A stretch of 64,000 nucleotides of DNA, from NCBI RefSeq assembly GCF_014851915.1, contig NZ_JACVAP010000004.1, forward strand, positions 1 through 64,000, read 5' to 3'. The notes under the pieces were generated by a model. That model saw only the letters and a program-made list of their open reading frames with translations, searched no databases and was not told where the DNA came from. Within the stretch, counting starts at the first letter, position 1. The number at the start of each line of letters is the position of its first letter. This stretch comes from Xanthomonas sp. XNM01. GTDB lineage: Bacteria; Pseudomonadota; Gammaproteobacteria; Xanthomonadales; Xanthomonadaceae. A program made the translations under genes and the position numbers. This document shows positions 44,736-53,717 of this stretch, one piece after another.

Positions 44736-45977
44736 GTGAGCGTATCGGCCTCCGGCCCCCTGCAGGGGCAGCGGATCCTGTTGTGTGTCGGTGGCGGCAT
44801 CGCCGCGTACAAGTCGCTGGAACTCGTCCGCCGCCTGCGTGACGCCGGCGCCACCGTGCAGGTGGCGATGACCGCCGGCGCGCAGCAGTTCGTGACCCCG
44901 TTGAGCTTCCAGGCGCTGTCGGGCTTCCCGGCGCGGACCACGTTGTGGGACAGCGCGGCCGAGCAGGCGATGGGCCACATCGAGCTGGCGCGCTGGGCCG
45001 ACCGGGTGCTGGTGGCGCCGGCCACCGCCGACCTGCTGGCGCGGCTGGCGCATGGCCTGGCCGACGACCTGGTGACCACGCTGTGCCTGGCCACCACCGC
45101 GCCGCTGAGCGTGGCGCCGGCGATGAACCACCGGATGTGGCAGCACCCGGCCACCCGGGCCAACCTGGCGCTGCTGCGCGAGCGCGGCGTGCAGGTGATC
45201 GGCCCGGACGACGGCCCGCTGGCCGAAGGCGAATCCGGCCCCGGCCGGCTGCGCGAACCGGACGCCATCGTCGCCGAGCTGGCCGGCAGTGCGCCGACCG
45301 CGGGCGTGGTCGCCGATGGCGACCTGCTGGCCGGCCTGCGCGTGGTGGTCAGTGCAGGCCCGACCTACGAGGACCTGGACCCGGTGCGGTATCTGGGCAA
45401 CCGCAGCAGCGGCAAGATGGGCTTCGCCGTGGCCGCCAGCGCCGCCCGCCAGGGTGCGCAGGTGGTGCTGGTGGCCGGTCCGGTGCAGCTGGCGACGCCG
45501 CCCGGCGTAGAGCGCATCGACGTGCGCTCGGCCGAGCAGATGCGCGCGGCGGTCGCTGCCGCGTTGCCGGCCGACATCTACATCGGCGCGGCGGCGGTGG
45601 CCGACTACACCCCGCGCGCGTTCTCGCCGGACAAGATCAAGAAGACCGGCGTGGGCGACGAGCTGCGCCTGGAGCTGGTACGCACGCCGGACATCCTGGC
45701 CGAGGTGGCCCAGCGCGAGGACGCCGGGCTGAAGCTGGTGGTCGGCTTCGCGGCCGAGACCCGCAACGTGGCCGAGTACGCGCAGCAGAAGCTGGCGGCC
45801 AAGCGCCTGGACCTGATCGTGGCCAACCGCGTCGGTGTGCCGGGTGCCGGGTTCGAGAGCGACGACAACGCGATGACCGCCTACTGGCCCGGCGGCGAAC
45901 ACGACTTCCCGCCCGCCCCCAAGACCCGCCTGGCCGACGCGCTGGTGGCCCTGGTCGCACGGCGCCTGCACGCATGA
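44736..45977 (+). CDS. coaBC: CoaBC: phosphopantothenoylcysteine synthase/decarboxylase
   Basis: Bifunctional coenzyme A enzyme of 413 residues. The N-terminal CoaC flavoprotein part shows [19 protein letters not shown] and the active-site-like [11 protein letters not shown]. The C-terminal CoaB part (from about 200) shows [30 protein letters not shown] and KIKKT. Translation starts at GTG 44736, with GGGAAAG upstream. The stop overlaps the dut start by four bases, indicating coupling. Confidence 0.95.
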   Translation: MSVSASGPLQGQRILLCVGGGIAAYKSLELVRRLRDAGATVQVAMTAGAQQFVTPLSFQALSGFPARTTLWDSAAEQAMGHIELARWADRVLVAPATADLLARLAHGLADDLVTTLCLATTAPLSVAPAMNHRMWQHPATRANLALLRERGVQVIGPDDGPLAEGESGPGRLREPDAIVAELAGSAPTAGVVADGDLLAGLRVVVSAGPTYEDLDPVRYLGNRSSGKMGFAVAASAARQGAQVVLVAGPVQLATPPGVERIDVRSAEQMRAAVAAALPADIYIGAAAVADYTPRAFSPDKIKKTGVGDELRLELVRTPDILAEVAQREDAGLKLVVGFAAETRNVAEYAQQKLAAKRLDLIVANRVGVPGAGFESDDNAMTAYWPGGEHDFPPAPKTRLADALVALVARRLHA

Positions 45978-46444
45978 GCACGGCGACGACCCACGAACTG
46001 CAGGTCAAGCTGCTCGATCCGCGGTTCGGCGACAGCTGGCCGCTGCCCGCGTACGCCACCGAGGCCAGCGCGGGCATGGACCTGCGCGCGGCCACCGATG
46101 CGCCGCTGGTGCTCGAGCCGGGCGATGCCGCCCTGGTGCCCAGCGGCCTGTCGATCCACATCGCCGATCCGGGCCTGTGCGCGCTGGTGTTGCCGCGCTC
46201 GGGCCTGGGCCACCGCCACGGCATCGTGCTGGGCAACGGCACCGGCCTGATCGACGCCGATTACCAGGGGCCGCTGTTGATCAGCGTCTGGAACCGCGGC
46301 CGCGAAGCGTTCACCATCCAGCCTGGCGACCGCATCGCGCAGCTGGTCCTGGCACCGATCGTGCGTGCATCGCTGAAGGTGGTGGATACTTTCGCCGACA
46401 GCGTGCGTGGCGAGGGTGGATTCGGCCACACCGGGGTGCGTTGA
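45974..46444 (+). CDS. dut: Deoxyuridine 5'-triphosphate nucleotidohydrolase
   Basis: Trimeric dUTPase of 156 residues that hydrolyses dUTP to dUMP, supplying thymidylate synthesis and keeping uracil out of DNA. The five motifs are visible: [42 protein letters not shown] and the C-terminal [10 protein letters not shown]. Its ATG overlaps the coaBC stop, and the phosphomannomutase gene starts 13 bases later, so the three form an operon. Confidence 0.97.
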   Translation: MSTATTHELQVKLLDPRFGDSWPLPAYATEASAGMDLRAATDAPLVLEPGDAALVPSGLSIHIADPGLCALVLPRSGLGHRHGIVLGNGTGLIDADYQGPLLISVWNRGREAFTIQPGDRIAQLVLAPIVRASLKVVDTFADSVRGEGGFGHTGVR

Positions 46445-46457
46445 CCAGGGGAGGAGC

Positions 46458-48800
46458 ATGACCGAGAGCGAAGCAGGCAGGCGTCCGTCTGCCCAGATCC
46501 GACGCGCTGCCCTGCTGGCAGCGGTCCTGTGCGTGCTGCTGGCCGGCTGGTTCGGCTGGAGCGGCATCAACCAGTGGCGCGGCGACGCGCGCGAACAGGC
46601 GCTTTCCGAAGCCCGCGACCAGGCCGTGCAGGCCACCTCGGCCGCGCTGTCGGCGCAGCTGCGCCAGCTGGCCCAGCGCCTGGCCACGCCGACCGTGCAG
46701 GCCGCGCTGGCCGCCGGCGATGCCGACGCCGTCGCGGCGGCGGTCGGCGAGGGCTGGAAGGGCGTCGAGGAGATCGCGGTGCTGCCGGCCGACCTGGCCG
46801 CGCCCTATCGCGATGCCGCGGCGTTCGGCTATGCGCGGCTGGGGCTGCTGGAGCGTGCGCTCAGTGCCGAGGAGCCCGTGGCCGCGGTGGTGCGCGACGC
46901 CGGCGGGGCAAGGCTGGGCCTGGCCAGCGCGGTGACCACCGGCGCGGACGCGCGGCAGGCCGTGCTGTACGTGCGCCTGCCGCTGTCGGTGCTGACCAGG
47001 GCCTTCGAGCAGGGCGCGCTGCCGGCCGGCACCTATCTGGCGTTGCGCCAGGGCAACCACAACGTGGTGGAGCGTGGCGACGCCGGCCTGGCCGGCAGCG
47101 CCGACGTGCTGTCGCGCGAGGTCGCCAGGACCGGCCTGCGCGCGGCGGCGGCGGTCCCCGATGTCGATCCGGCGCCATTGGGGCTTGCGGCGATTCCGTG
47201 CCTGGCCGTGGCCGGCGTGCTCGGCCTGCTGGCCATGGCGCTGCTGCTGGTCGCGCATGGCGGCGTGCTGGCGCGGCGGCGCCGGCGACCGGGCGCGGCG
47301 CCGGTGGTCGACGAGGAACCGACCTTCGGCCAGACCCTGCATCGCGAGGGAGGCGACACGGCGCGGCCGGCGGCTGCGGCCAGGTCCGCGTCCCCGGTCG
47401 CCGACCCGGGCGTGGTGCCGGGCATCTTCCGCGCCTACGACATCCGTGGCGTGGTGGGTCGGGAACTGACGCCCCAGGTCGCCGCGCGCATCGGCCAGGC
47501 GATCGGCAGCGTGATGGCCGAGCAGGGCCTGACCGACATCGTGGTCGGCCGCGACGGGCGCCTGTCCGGGCCGGAACTGGCCGGTGGCCTGATCGAGGGC
47601 CTGCGCCGCGCCGGCCGCAACGTGATCGACATCGGCATGGCGCCGACGCCGGTGGTGTACTTCGCCGCCTACCACCTGCGCGCCGGCAGCGCGGTGGCGG
47701 TGACCGGCAGCCACAACCCGCCGGACTACAACGGGTTCAAGGTCGTGGTCGGCGGCGAGACGCTGTCCGGCGACGCGATCGCCGACCTGTACGCGCGTAT
47801 CCGCGATGGCCGCCTGCACGAGACCACCGTCGGCGCGCTGCGGCAGCAGGACGTGGGCGACGACTACATCCAGCGCATCGCCGACGACGTCCAGCTCGAG
47901 CGGCCGCTGAAGGTCGTGCTCGATGCCGGCAACGGCGTGGCCGGCGAGCTCGGCCCGCGCCTGCTGGAGGCCATCGGCGCCGAGGTGATCCCGCTGTACT
48001 GCGACGTCGACGGCACCTTCCCCAACCACCATCCGGATCCGAGCGAGCCGCACAACCTGGAGGACCTGATCCAGACCGTGCGCCAGTTCGACGCCGACCT
48101 GGGCGTGGCGTTCGATGGCGACGGCGACCGCCTGGGCGTGGTGACCCGGGAAGGGAAGATGATCTTCTCCGACCGGCTGCTGATGCTCTACGCCTCGGAC
48201 GTGCTGCAGCGCAATCCGGGCGCGCTGGTGATCTACGACGTCAAGTGCACCGGCAAGCTGTCCGACTTCATCCTGCGCAACGGCGGCAGCCCGCTGATGT
48301 GGAAGACCGGGCATTCGCTGGTCAAGGCCAAGATGCGCGAGACCGAGGCCGAGCTGGCCGGCGAGATGAGCGGCCATTTCTTCTTCAAGGAACGCTGGTA
48401 CGGCTTCGACGACGGCCTGTACGCCGCCGCGCGCCTGCTGGAGATCCTGGCGATGCGCTTCGAGAGTCCGTCCGAGGTGCTGGCCGAGCTGCCGGAAAGC
48501 GTGGCCACGCCGGAGATCAAGGTGCAGGTGGGCGATGCCGACCCGCACGCGTTGATCGCGCAGCTGGTGGCCACCGCGCATGCGGGCGAGGAGTCGCCGT
48601 TCGCCGGTGCGCGGCTGACCACGATCGACGGCCTGCGCGCGGACTGGAACGATGGCTGGGGCCTGCTGCGTGCGTCCAACACCACGCCGGTGCTGGTGCT
48701 GCGGTTCGAGGCCGACGATGCGGCCGCGCTGGAGCGGATCAAGGCGGTCTATCGCGCCGAGCTGGAGACGCTGCTGCCCGGGGCCGCGCCGGGCTTCTGA
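46458..48800 (+). CDS. Phosphomannomutase/phosphoglucomutase with membrane domain
   Basis: AlgC/XanA-type hexose phosphomutase of 780 residues, interconverting sugar 6- and 1-phosphates for surface polysaccharide synthesis. The C-terminal 460 residues are the enzyme, beginning at PGIFRAYDIRGVVG, with the phospho-Ser loop VTGSHNPPDYNG, the metal loop FDGDGDRLG and GEMSGHFFF. The N-terminal 320 residues are an added part: a helix at about 17-38, a periplasmic sensor-like domain, a second helix at about 255-275 and a linker. The fusion is common in Xanthomonadaceae. AGGGGAGGA precedes the ATG at 46458. It is the last gene of the coaBC-dut operon. Confidence 0.93.
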   Translation: MTESEAGRRPSAQIRRAALLAAVLCVLLAGWFGWSGINQWRGDAREQALSEARDQAVQATSAALSAQLRQLAQRLATPTVQAALAAGDADAVAAAVGEGWKGVEEIAVLPADLAAPYRDAAAFGYARLGLLERALSAEEPVAAVVRDAGGARLGLASAVTTGADARQAVLYVRLPLSVLTRAFEQGALPAGTYLALRQGNHNVVERGDAGLAGSADVLSREVARTGLRAAAAVPDVDPAPLGLAAIPCLAVAGVLGLLAMALLLVAHGGVLARRRRRPGAAPVVDEEPTFGQTLHREGGDTARPAAAARSASPVADPGVVPGIFRAYDIRGVVGRELTPQVAARIGQAIGSVMAEQGLTDIVVGRDGRLSGPELAGGLIEGLRRAGRNVIDIGMAPTPVVYFAAYHLRAGSAVAVTGSHNPPDYNGFKVVVGGETLSGDAIADLYARIRDGRLHETTVGALRQQDVGDDYIQRIADDVQLERPLKVVLDAGNGVAGELGPRLLEAIGAEVIPLYCDVDGTFPNHHPDPSEPHNLEDLIQTVRQFDADLGVAFDGDGDRLGVVTREGKMIFSDRLLMLYASDVLQRNPGALVIYDVKCTGKLSDFILRNGGSPLMWKTGHSLVKAKMRETEAELAGEMSGHFFFKERWYGFDDGLYAAARLLEILAMRFESPSEVLAELPESVATPEIKVQVGDADPHALIAQLVATAHAGEESPFAGARLTTIDGLRADWNDGWGLLRASNTTPVLVLRFEADDAAALERIKAVYRAELETLLPGAAPGF

Positions 48801-49062
48801 GGACGGCGTCTGGTGGCGGGCCTGCCACGGTCGCAGCAGGCGCCGCCATGGCGGTCGCGCATGCCGCAGGTCGGCACCGGTGCGGCGTCGGCGCGCGCTC
48901 GATCAGGGGCGGGGCACGCTGCCACGGACCACGTACCCGGCGTGTACCCGGCGCTTCCGGGGACCGGGCATCGCCGGACGCCGCACCGGCTCCGGCCGCG
49001 TGCGTCGCGGCCGAGCGCTGCACGGCTCACGGGGCCTCGGCGGACAGCGCCGCCGGGCGTGT

Positions 49063-49734
49063 TCAGGGTGCCTGGGTCGCCGCGCCGGTGCGCGGGGCAC
49101 GCAGCTCGCGATAGCGCTGCAGGGTGTCGTCGATTTCCTGGTCCAGCGACGCGCGCTGCGTCTCGAAGCTGCGCTGCAGGTGCTTGTGGTACAGCAGCTG
49201 CTGGTGGCGCTGGCGGATGTCGCCGGCCAGCTTGTCCGGGACCGGCTTGCCGCCGAGCTCGCGTTCGCCGGCGGTGCGCAGCAGGGTGACCAGGCCTTCG
49301 CGCAGGCTGGCGACGTTGTAGCGGGCGGTGGCGATGCTGTTGTCGACCAGGGTGATGCGCTCGGCGAACACCCGCTTGAGTTCGTCCTCGTCGTCGAACG
49401 AGGCCAGCATGGCCTGGTCGGTCTGGCGACGGGTCTCGGCGGCCAGCGCCTCGGTCCGGCGCAGCGCCTCTTCCTCGGCCTGCGCGGCACGTTCCTCGTC
49501 GGTCAGCGCGCGCTGGACCTCGGCGGTGCGCAGGCCGCTGCGCACGCTGATCTCCTCGCGCGCACCCTGCATGGCTTCGGCCGGCAGCGCGTCGGCGCAG
49601 ACCCGCTGGCCGTTCTGGTCCCAGCAGTAGAGCTTCTTGTTTGCGGTCGGCGGCGCCTTGCGCTGCTGCGCCCCGGCAGGCAGCACGGACAGCGCCAGCA
49701 GCGCGATGGCCAGGGTCGAGAACTTCGGCGTCAT
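49063..49734 (-). CDS. Exported DUF4124-like protein
   Basis: A 223-residue secreted or periplasmic protein. The signal peptide (LAIALLALSVLPAGAQQ) is followed by KKLYCWDQNGQRVCADALP, which resembles DUF4124 with its two Cys. The remaining 150 residues are charged and helical, with long coiled-coil character (ERAAQAEEEALRRTEALAAE). Function unknown. It follows pyrE by 18 bases in the same direction, so it is probably co-transcribed. Confidence 0.8.
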   Translation of the reverse strand: MTPKFSTLAIALLALSVLPAGAQQRKAPPTANKKLYCWDQNGQRVCADALPAEAMQGAREEISVRSGLRTAEVQRALTDEERAAQAEEEALRRTEALAAETRRQTDQAMLASFDDEDELKRVFAERITLVDNSIATARYNVASLREGLVTLLRTAGERELGGKPVPDKLAGDIRQRHQQLLYHKHLQRSFETQRASLDQEIDDTLQRYRELRAPRTGAATQAP

Positions 49735-49752
49735 GGCAGCCCCCTGCTGTCG

Positions 49753-50412
49753 TCAGCCTGTCGGATCGATGCCGTAGCGGGCCCGATAGGCGAGCAGCGG
49801 CGCACGGAACCGGGCCAGTGTGTCGTTTCCATCCGCGAATGCAAGCAGGTCGGCCAGCGAGGCCACCGCCAGCACCGGCACGCCGGCCTCGGCGGCCACG
49901 GCCTGCGCGGCGGAGCGGCGGTCGGCGTCGCCGGCGATCTCCTGCCGGTCCAGCGCGACCACGATCCCGGCCACGATGCCGCCGGCGTCGGCGATGATCG
50001 TCAGCGACTCGCGGATCGCGGTGCCGGCGGTGATCACGTCGTCCACGATCAGCACCCGGCGACCGGCCAGCGGCGCGCCGATCAGGCTGCCGCCCTCGCC
50101 ATGGGCCTTGGCCTCCTTGCGGTTGAAGGCCAGCGGCAGGTCGCGGCCGCGTGCGGCGTAGGTGCAGGCGACCGCGGTGGCCAGCGGAATGCCCTTGTAG
50201 GCCGGTCCGAACAGCAGGTCGAAGTCGATCCCCGAAGCCTCGATCGCATCGGCGTAGCAGCCGGCCAGCGCGGCCAGGCTGGCGCCGCCGTCGAAGCGGC
50301 CGGCATTGAAGAAGTACGGACTGACGCGGCCGGACTTGAGGGTGAACTCGCCGAAGCGCAGGGCATCGGCCGACAGGGCCAGCTGCAGGAAACGGGTGCG
50401 GTGGTCGGTCAT
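49753..50412 (-). CDS. pyrE: Orotate phosphoribosyltransferase
   Basis: Pyrimidine-pathway enzyme of 219 residues making OMP from orotate and PRPP. The PRPP motif VLIVDDVITAGTAIRES is present, with GEFTLKSGRVSPYFFNAG near the N-terminus and FNRKEAKAHGEGG as the flexible catalytic loop. The ATG is at 50412. It diverges from the exodeoxyribonuclease gene. Confidence 0.96.
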   Translation of the reverse strand: MTDHRTRFLQLALSADALRFGEFTLKSGRVSPYFFNAGRFDGGASLAALAGCYADAIEASGIDFDLLFGPAYKGIPLATAVACTYAARGRDLPLAFNRKEAKAHGEGGSLIGAPLAGRRVLIVDDVITAGTAIRESLTIIADAGGIVAGIVVALDRQEIAGDADRRSAAQAVAAEAGVPVLAVASLADLLAFADGNDTLARFRAPLLAYRARYGIDPTG

Positions 50413-50535
50413 GAGCGGAGAACAGGCAAGCGTGAAGGGCTAGGGGTGAAAGCATAGCGCCTCGCCCGGGCCGCGCACGGGCGGTGTCGTTACGCTTTAC
50501 TCTTCCCCCTTTCCGGTTCACCGCGACGGCACTCC

Positions 50536-51345
50536 ATGCGCATCATCAGTTTCAACGCCAATGGCCTGCGTTCGGCCGCCAGCAAGGGCTTCTTCGACTG
50601 GTTCGCCCAGCAGGACGCGGACGTGCTGTGCGTGCAGGAGACCAAGGCCCAGGAGCACCAGCTGGCCGGCCCCGCGTTCCTGCCGGCCGGCTACAAGGCT
50701 TGGTTCCGCGATGCGAGCACCAAGAAGGGCTACAGCGGCGTGGCGATCTACGCCAGGCAGGAGCCGGATGAAGTGCGTACCGGACTGGGCTGGCCGGAGT
50801 TCGACGAGGAGGGGCGCTACATCGAGGCGCGCTTCGGCAATCTCAGCGTGGTCTCGTTCTACATCCCGTCCGGCTCGTCGGGCGAGCTGCGCCAGGGCTA
50901 CAAGTTCCAGGTGATGGAGTGGCTGCGGCCGATCCTGTGCGAGTGGCTGGCCAGCGGCCGCGACTACGTGCTGTGCGGCGACTGGAACATCGTGCGCAGT
51001 GCGCTGGACATCAAAAACTGGAAGTCCAACCAGAAGAATTCCGGCTGCCTGCCGCCGGAGCGCGACTGGCTCAACGGCCTGTGCGCCGACGTGCTGGACG
51101 AGGCCGACGCGGCCAGCGGCCGCGGCTGGGTCGATGCCTATCGCGCGCTGCATCCGCAGGGCGAGGACTACACCTGGTGGAGCAACCGCGGCGCGGCGCG
51201 CGCCAACAACGTGGGGTGGCGGATCGACTACCAGTTCGTGACCCCGGGCCTGCGCGAGCGGCTGCAGGCCTGTTCGATCCACCGCGCGGACCGCTTCTCC
51301 GACCACGCGCCGTTCACCGTCGACTACGCCGGCGGGCTGCGGTGA
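50536..51345 (+). CDS. xth: Exodeoxyribonuclease III
   Basis: AP endonuclease/3'-exonuclease of base excision repair, 269 residues. It shows the family residues in FNANGLRSA, CVQETKAQ (metal Glu), GDWNIVRSALD (catalytic Asp and Asn) and the C-terminal RFSDHAPFTVDY with Asp-His. No signal peptide is present. The next gene starts at a GTG that overlaps its stop codon by four bases. Confidence 0.95.
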   Translation: MRIISFNANGLRSAASKGFFDWFAQQDADVLCVQETKAQEHQLAGPAFLPAGYKAWFRDASTKKGYSGVAIYARQEPDEVRTGLGWPEFDEEGRYIEARFGNLSVVSFYIPSGSSGELRQGYKFQVMEWLRPILCEWLASGRDYVLCGDWNIVRSALDIKNWKSNQKNSGCLPPERDWLNGLCADVLDEADAASGRGWVDAYRALHPQGEDYTWWSNRGAARANNVGWRIDYQFVTPGLRERLQACSIHRADRFSDHAPFTVDYAGGLR

Positions 51346-52667
51346 GCACCGGCCAGCAGGCGGCGCCGGCCGCGGAGAAGCCAGCCTACAAGGGCTGGGC
51401 CGGGATCAGGCGCGCGTTCGGCACGCCGTCGGCGGCGACGATGGCCTTCCTCGGCTTCGGCTGCGGCCTGCCGTTCCTGCCGATCGCGTCGATGACGCTG
51501 TCGACCTGGCTGCGCGACATCGGCCTGGACCTGGGCAGCATCGGCCTGATCAGCCTGGCCAGCTTCTTCTACCTGCTGAAATTCCTGTGGGCGCCGCTGA
51601 TCGACCGCTACGCGTTCCCGCTGACCGGCTTCCTCGGCCGCCGCCGCTCGTGGCTGCTGGTCGGCCAGGCCGGCGTGGGCATCGGTCTGGTCGCGCTGGC
51701 GATGACCCGGCCCGAGCTGGGTGTCGGCCCACTGGTCGGCTGGGTGCTGTTCACCTCGTTCTGGGGCGCGACCCAGGATTCGGTGGTCGACGCCTACCGG
51801 ATCGAGATCGCACCGGCGTACGCGCAGGCCGCGCTGGCCGCGACCTACACCCTGGGCTACCGGATCGGCCTGATCATCGGCGGCGCCGGCGCGCTGTACA
51901 TGGCCGACCTGGTCAGCTGGCGCTCGGCCTATCTGATGATGGGCGCGCTGATGCTGCTGCCGCTGCTGGCGACGCTGGTCTGCCGCGAACCCGATGCGCC
52001 GCAGTCGACGGTGCAGCGCCGGATCGATTTCCTTGGCGCGTTCTGGCAGCCGTTCTCCAGCTTCTTCCAGAACAACGGCCTGGCGCTGGGGCTGGTGCTG
52101 CTGGTGTTCGTCGGCCTGTACAAGTTCCCCGACCAGGTGATCGGCGTGATGGCCGGGCCGTTCTTCCTGGACAGCGGCTACAGCAAGAGCGACATCGCCA
52201 CGGTCTCCAAGGTGTACGGCATCTGGGCCGGCATCGCCGGTGCGTTCGCCGGCGGCGCCTGCGTGGCCGCGTTCGGGATCCGCGCGATGCTGCTGGTGGC
52301 CGCGCTGGGTGTGGCGCTGTCCAACCTGGCGTTCCTGCTGATGGCGCAGAACCCCGCCCAGCTGTGGGCGTTCTATGCGGCGATCAGCTTCGACAACGTT
52401 TCGCAGGGCTTCGCCGGCACCGTGCTGGTGGCCTTCATCGCTTCGCTGACCGACCGCAACTTCACCGCCACCCAGTTCGCGCTGATGGTGTCGCTGGCCA
52501 ACCTTCCGGGCAAGTTCGCCGGCGGCATTTCCGGCTACGTGGTCGAGGCGACCTCGTACAGCACCTTCTTCGTGCTCAGCGCGATGACCGTGGTGCCGAC
52601 CCTGCTGCTGCTGGGCTGGATGTGGAAGCGGATCCGCGAACCGGACGCCGACCCGCCGCCCGTCTGA
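51342..52667 (+). CDS. AmpG-like muropeptide permease
   Basis: Major-facilitator transporter of 441 residues and about 12-14 membrane helices. It resembles AmpG permeases that bring anhydro-muropeptides into the cytosol (MAFLGFGCGLPFLPI, SLASFFYLLKFLWAPLID, GATQDSVVDAYRIE, FDNVSQGFAGTVLVAFIASL). Translation begins at GTG 51342, within the end of the exonuclease gene. An anmK gene at 60986-62101 acts on anhydro-MurNAc in the same recycling route. Confidence 0.9.
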   Translation: MSTGQQAAPAAEKPAYKGWAGIRRAFGTPSAATMAFLGFGCGLPFLPIASMTLSTWLRDIGLDLGSIGLISLASFFYLLKFLWAPLIDRYAFPLTGFLGRRRSWLLVGQAGVGIGLVALAMTRPELGVGPLVGWVLFTSFWGATQDSVVDAYRIEIAPAYAQAALAATYTLGYRIGLIIGGAGALYMADLVSWRSAYLMMGALMLLPLLATLVCREPDAPQSTVQRRIDFLGAFWQPFSSFFQNNGLALGLVLLVFVGLYKFPDQVIGVMAGPFFLDSGYSKSDIATVSKVYGIWAGIAGAFAGGACVAAFGIRAMLLVAALGVALSNLAFLLMAQNPAQLWAFYAAISFDNVSQGFAGTVLVAFIASLTDRNFTATQFALMVSLANLPGKFAGGISGYVVEATSYSTFFVLSAMTVVPTLLLLGWMWKRIREPDADPPPV

Positions 52668-52749
52668 CCGGCGCTACGTCCATGCCGCCGCGCGTCGCCG
52701 CCGGCGGTCATTCGTGGCATGGTGCGCGCCGGGGGATCGAGGAGCAGGA

Positions 52750-52977
52750 ATGAGCGATCTGGTGTTGCGCAATCTCGATCCAATCCTGGCCGAGCGCCTG
52801 CGACGGGTAGGCATGGCCCGCGGCTGGAACGCCCAGGACACCGTGCTGCGCCTGCTCGAGCAGGGTCTGCTGGTGGCCGAGCAGGAAGTCAGCGGCGGCT
52901 TCGTCCGTGGCGAGGTCGATGCGCTGTCCGACGCGATCGCCGCGCTCAAGCAACTGCCGGCCGGGCAGGGCTTCTGA
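52750..52977 (+). CDS. Ribbon-helix-helix protein, FitA-like antitoxin
   Basis: A 75-residue protein with the ribbon-helix-helix pattern of FitA-like antitoxins (LVLRNLDPILAERLRRVG, then NAQDTVLRLLEQGL). The C-terminal tail is acidic. The ATG at 52750 follows GGAGCAG. No PIN-domain toxin gene follows, so it is either an orphan antitoxin or an independent regulator. Confidence 0.75.
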   Translation: MSDLVLRNLDPILAERLRRVGMARGWNAQDTVLRLLEQGLLVAEQEVSGGFVRGEVDALSDAIAALKQLPAGQGF

Positions 52978-53124
52978 GCCACCGGTGATGCGCGGCGATC
53001 GCCGCGCGCGTCGCCCTGCATCCAGGCGTGACGCCGTGGCTCCGGCGCAGGTGCGTGATCGGCGTGCGGTCATTTTCCTGGTGGACGCCTCCCTCATTGT
53101 CTCCGTCCGCGGCCACGCACCGCG

Positions 53125-53596
53125 ATGAGCGTGCCGCTGCGCGCCGTCCGCGCCGTCATCACCACGCTGCAGGTCGACGCGATCGTCAACGCCGCCAACA
53201 ACACGCTGCTGGGCGGCGGCGGTGTGGAGGGTGCGATCCATCGCACGGCCGGCGCTGGCCCGGTCGCCGAATGCCGGTCGCCCGGCGGCTGCCCGACCGG
53301 GCAGCCGCATCACCGGCGGTCTGTCGGCGCGGCACATGATCCACACTTTCGGCCCGGTCGGGTGCGGCGGCGATCACGACGTACCCGCGCTGCTGGCGAC
53401 CTGCGACCGATCCAGCCTGGCGCTGGCCGAGCAGGCCGGGTGCGCGGGCGTGGCGTTCCCGTCGCGCAGCACCGGCGTCCACGGCGATCCGCACGATGCG
53501 GGCGCCGCCGTGGCGGTGGACACCATGCGCGCATTCCGCGCACGGCAGCTGCGCGAGGTGACCTTCTATTCATCCGGGGCCGACCTGCAGTGCTAG
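53125..53596 (+). pseudogene. Macro domain protein, frameshifted
   Basis: The N-terminal part reads as a macro domain of the O-acetyl-ADP-ribose deacetylase type: [20 protein letters not shown], then AIHRTAG and [11 protein letters not shown]. At about 53301 the frame is lost, and one frame over the domain continues as [20 protein letters not shown] and [13 protein letters not shown] to a stop at 53596. The usual GDIT near the start is AVIT, so the Asp that binds adenine is lost. The C-terminus is also short. Together these signs suggest decay rather than only a sequencing error. Confidence 0.8.
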
Positions 53597-53717
53597 CAGG
53601 CGCTGCCTGTGTCGTCGCGGTCGACGTCCATCGAGCGACACGACGCGCCGACGTGCGTCGCCGGCAGCCAGCGCGCCGGGTCGCGGTCGATGCCGCGACC
53701 CGGCGCCTGGCGCTGCA

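Noticed and set aside
52750-53124. Complete toxin-antitoxin pair with the RHH protein
   Set aside because: No PIN-domain or other toxin reading frame follows within the available space before the macro-domain pseudogene.
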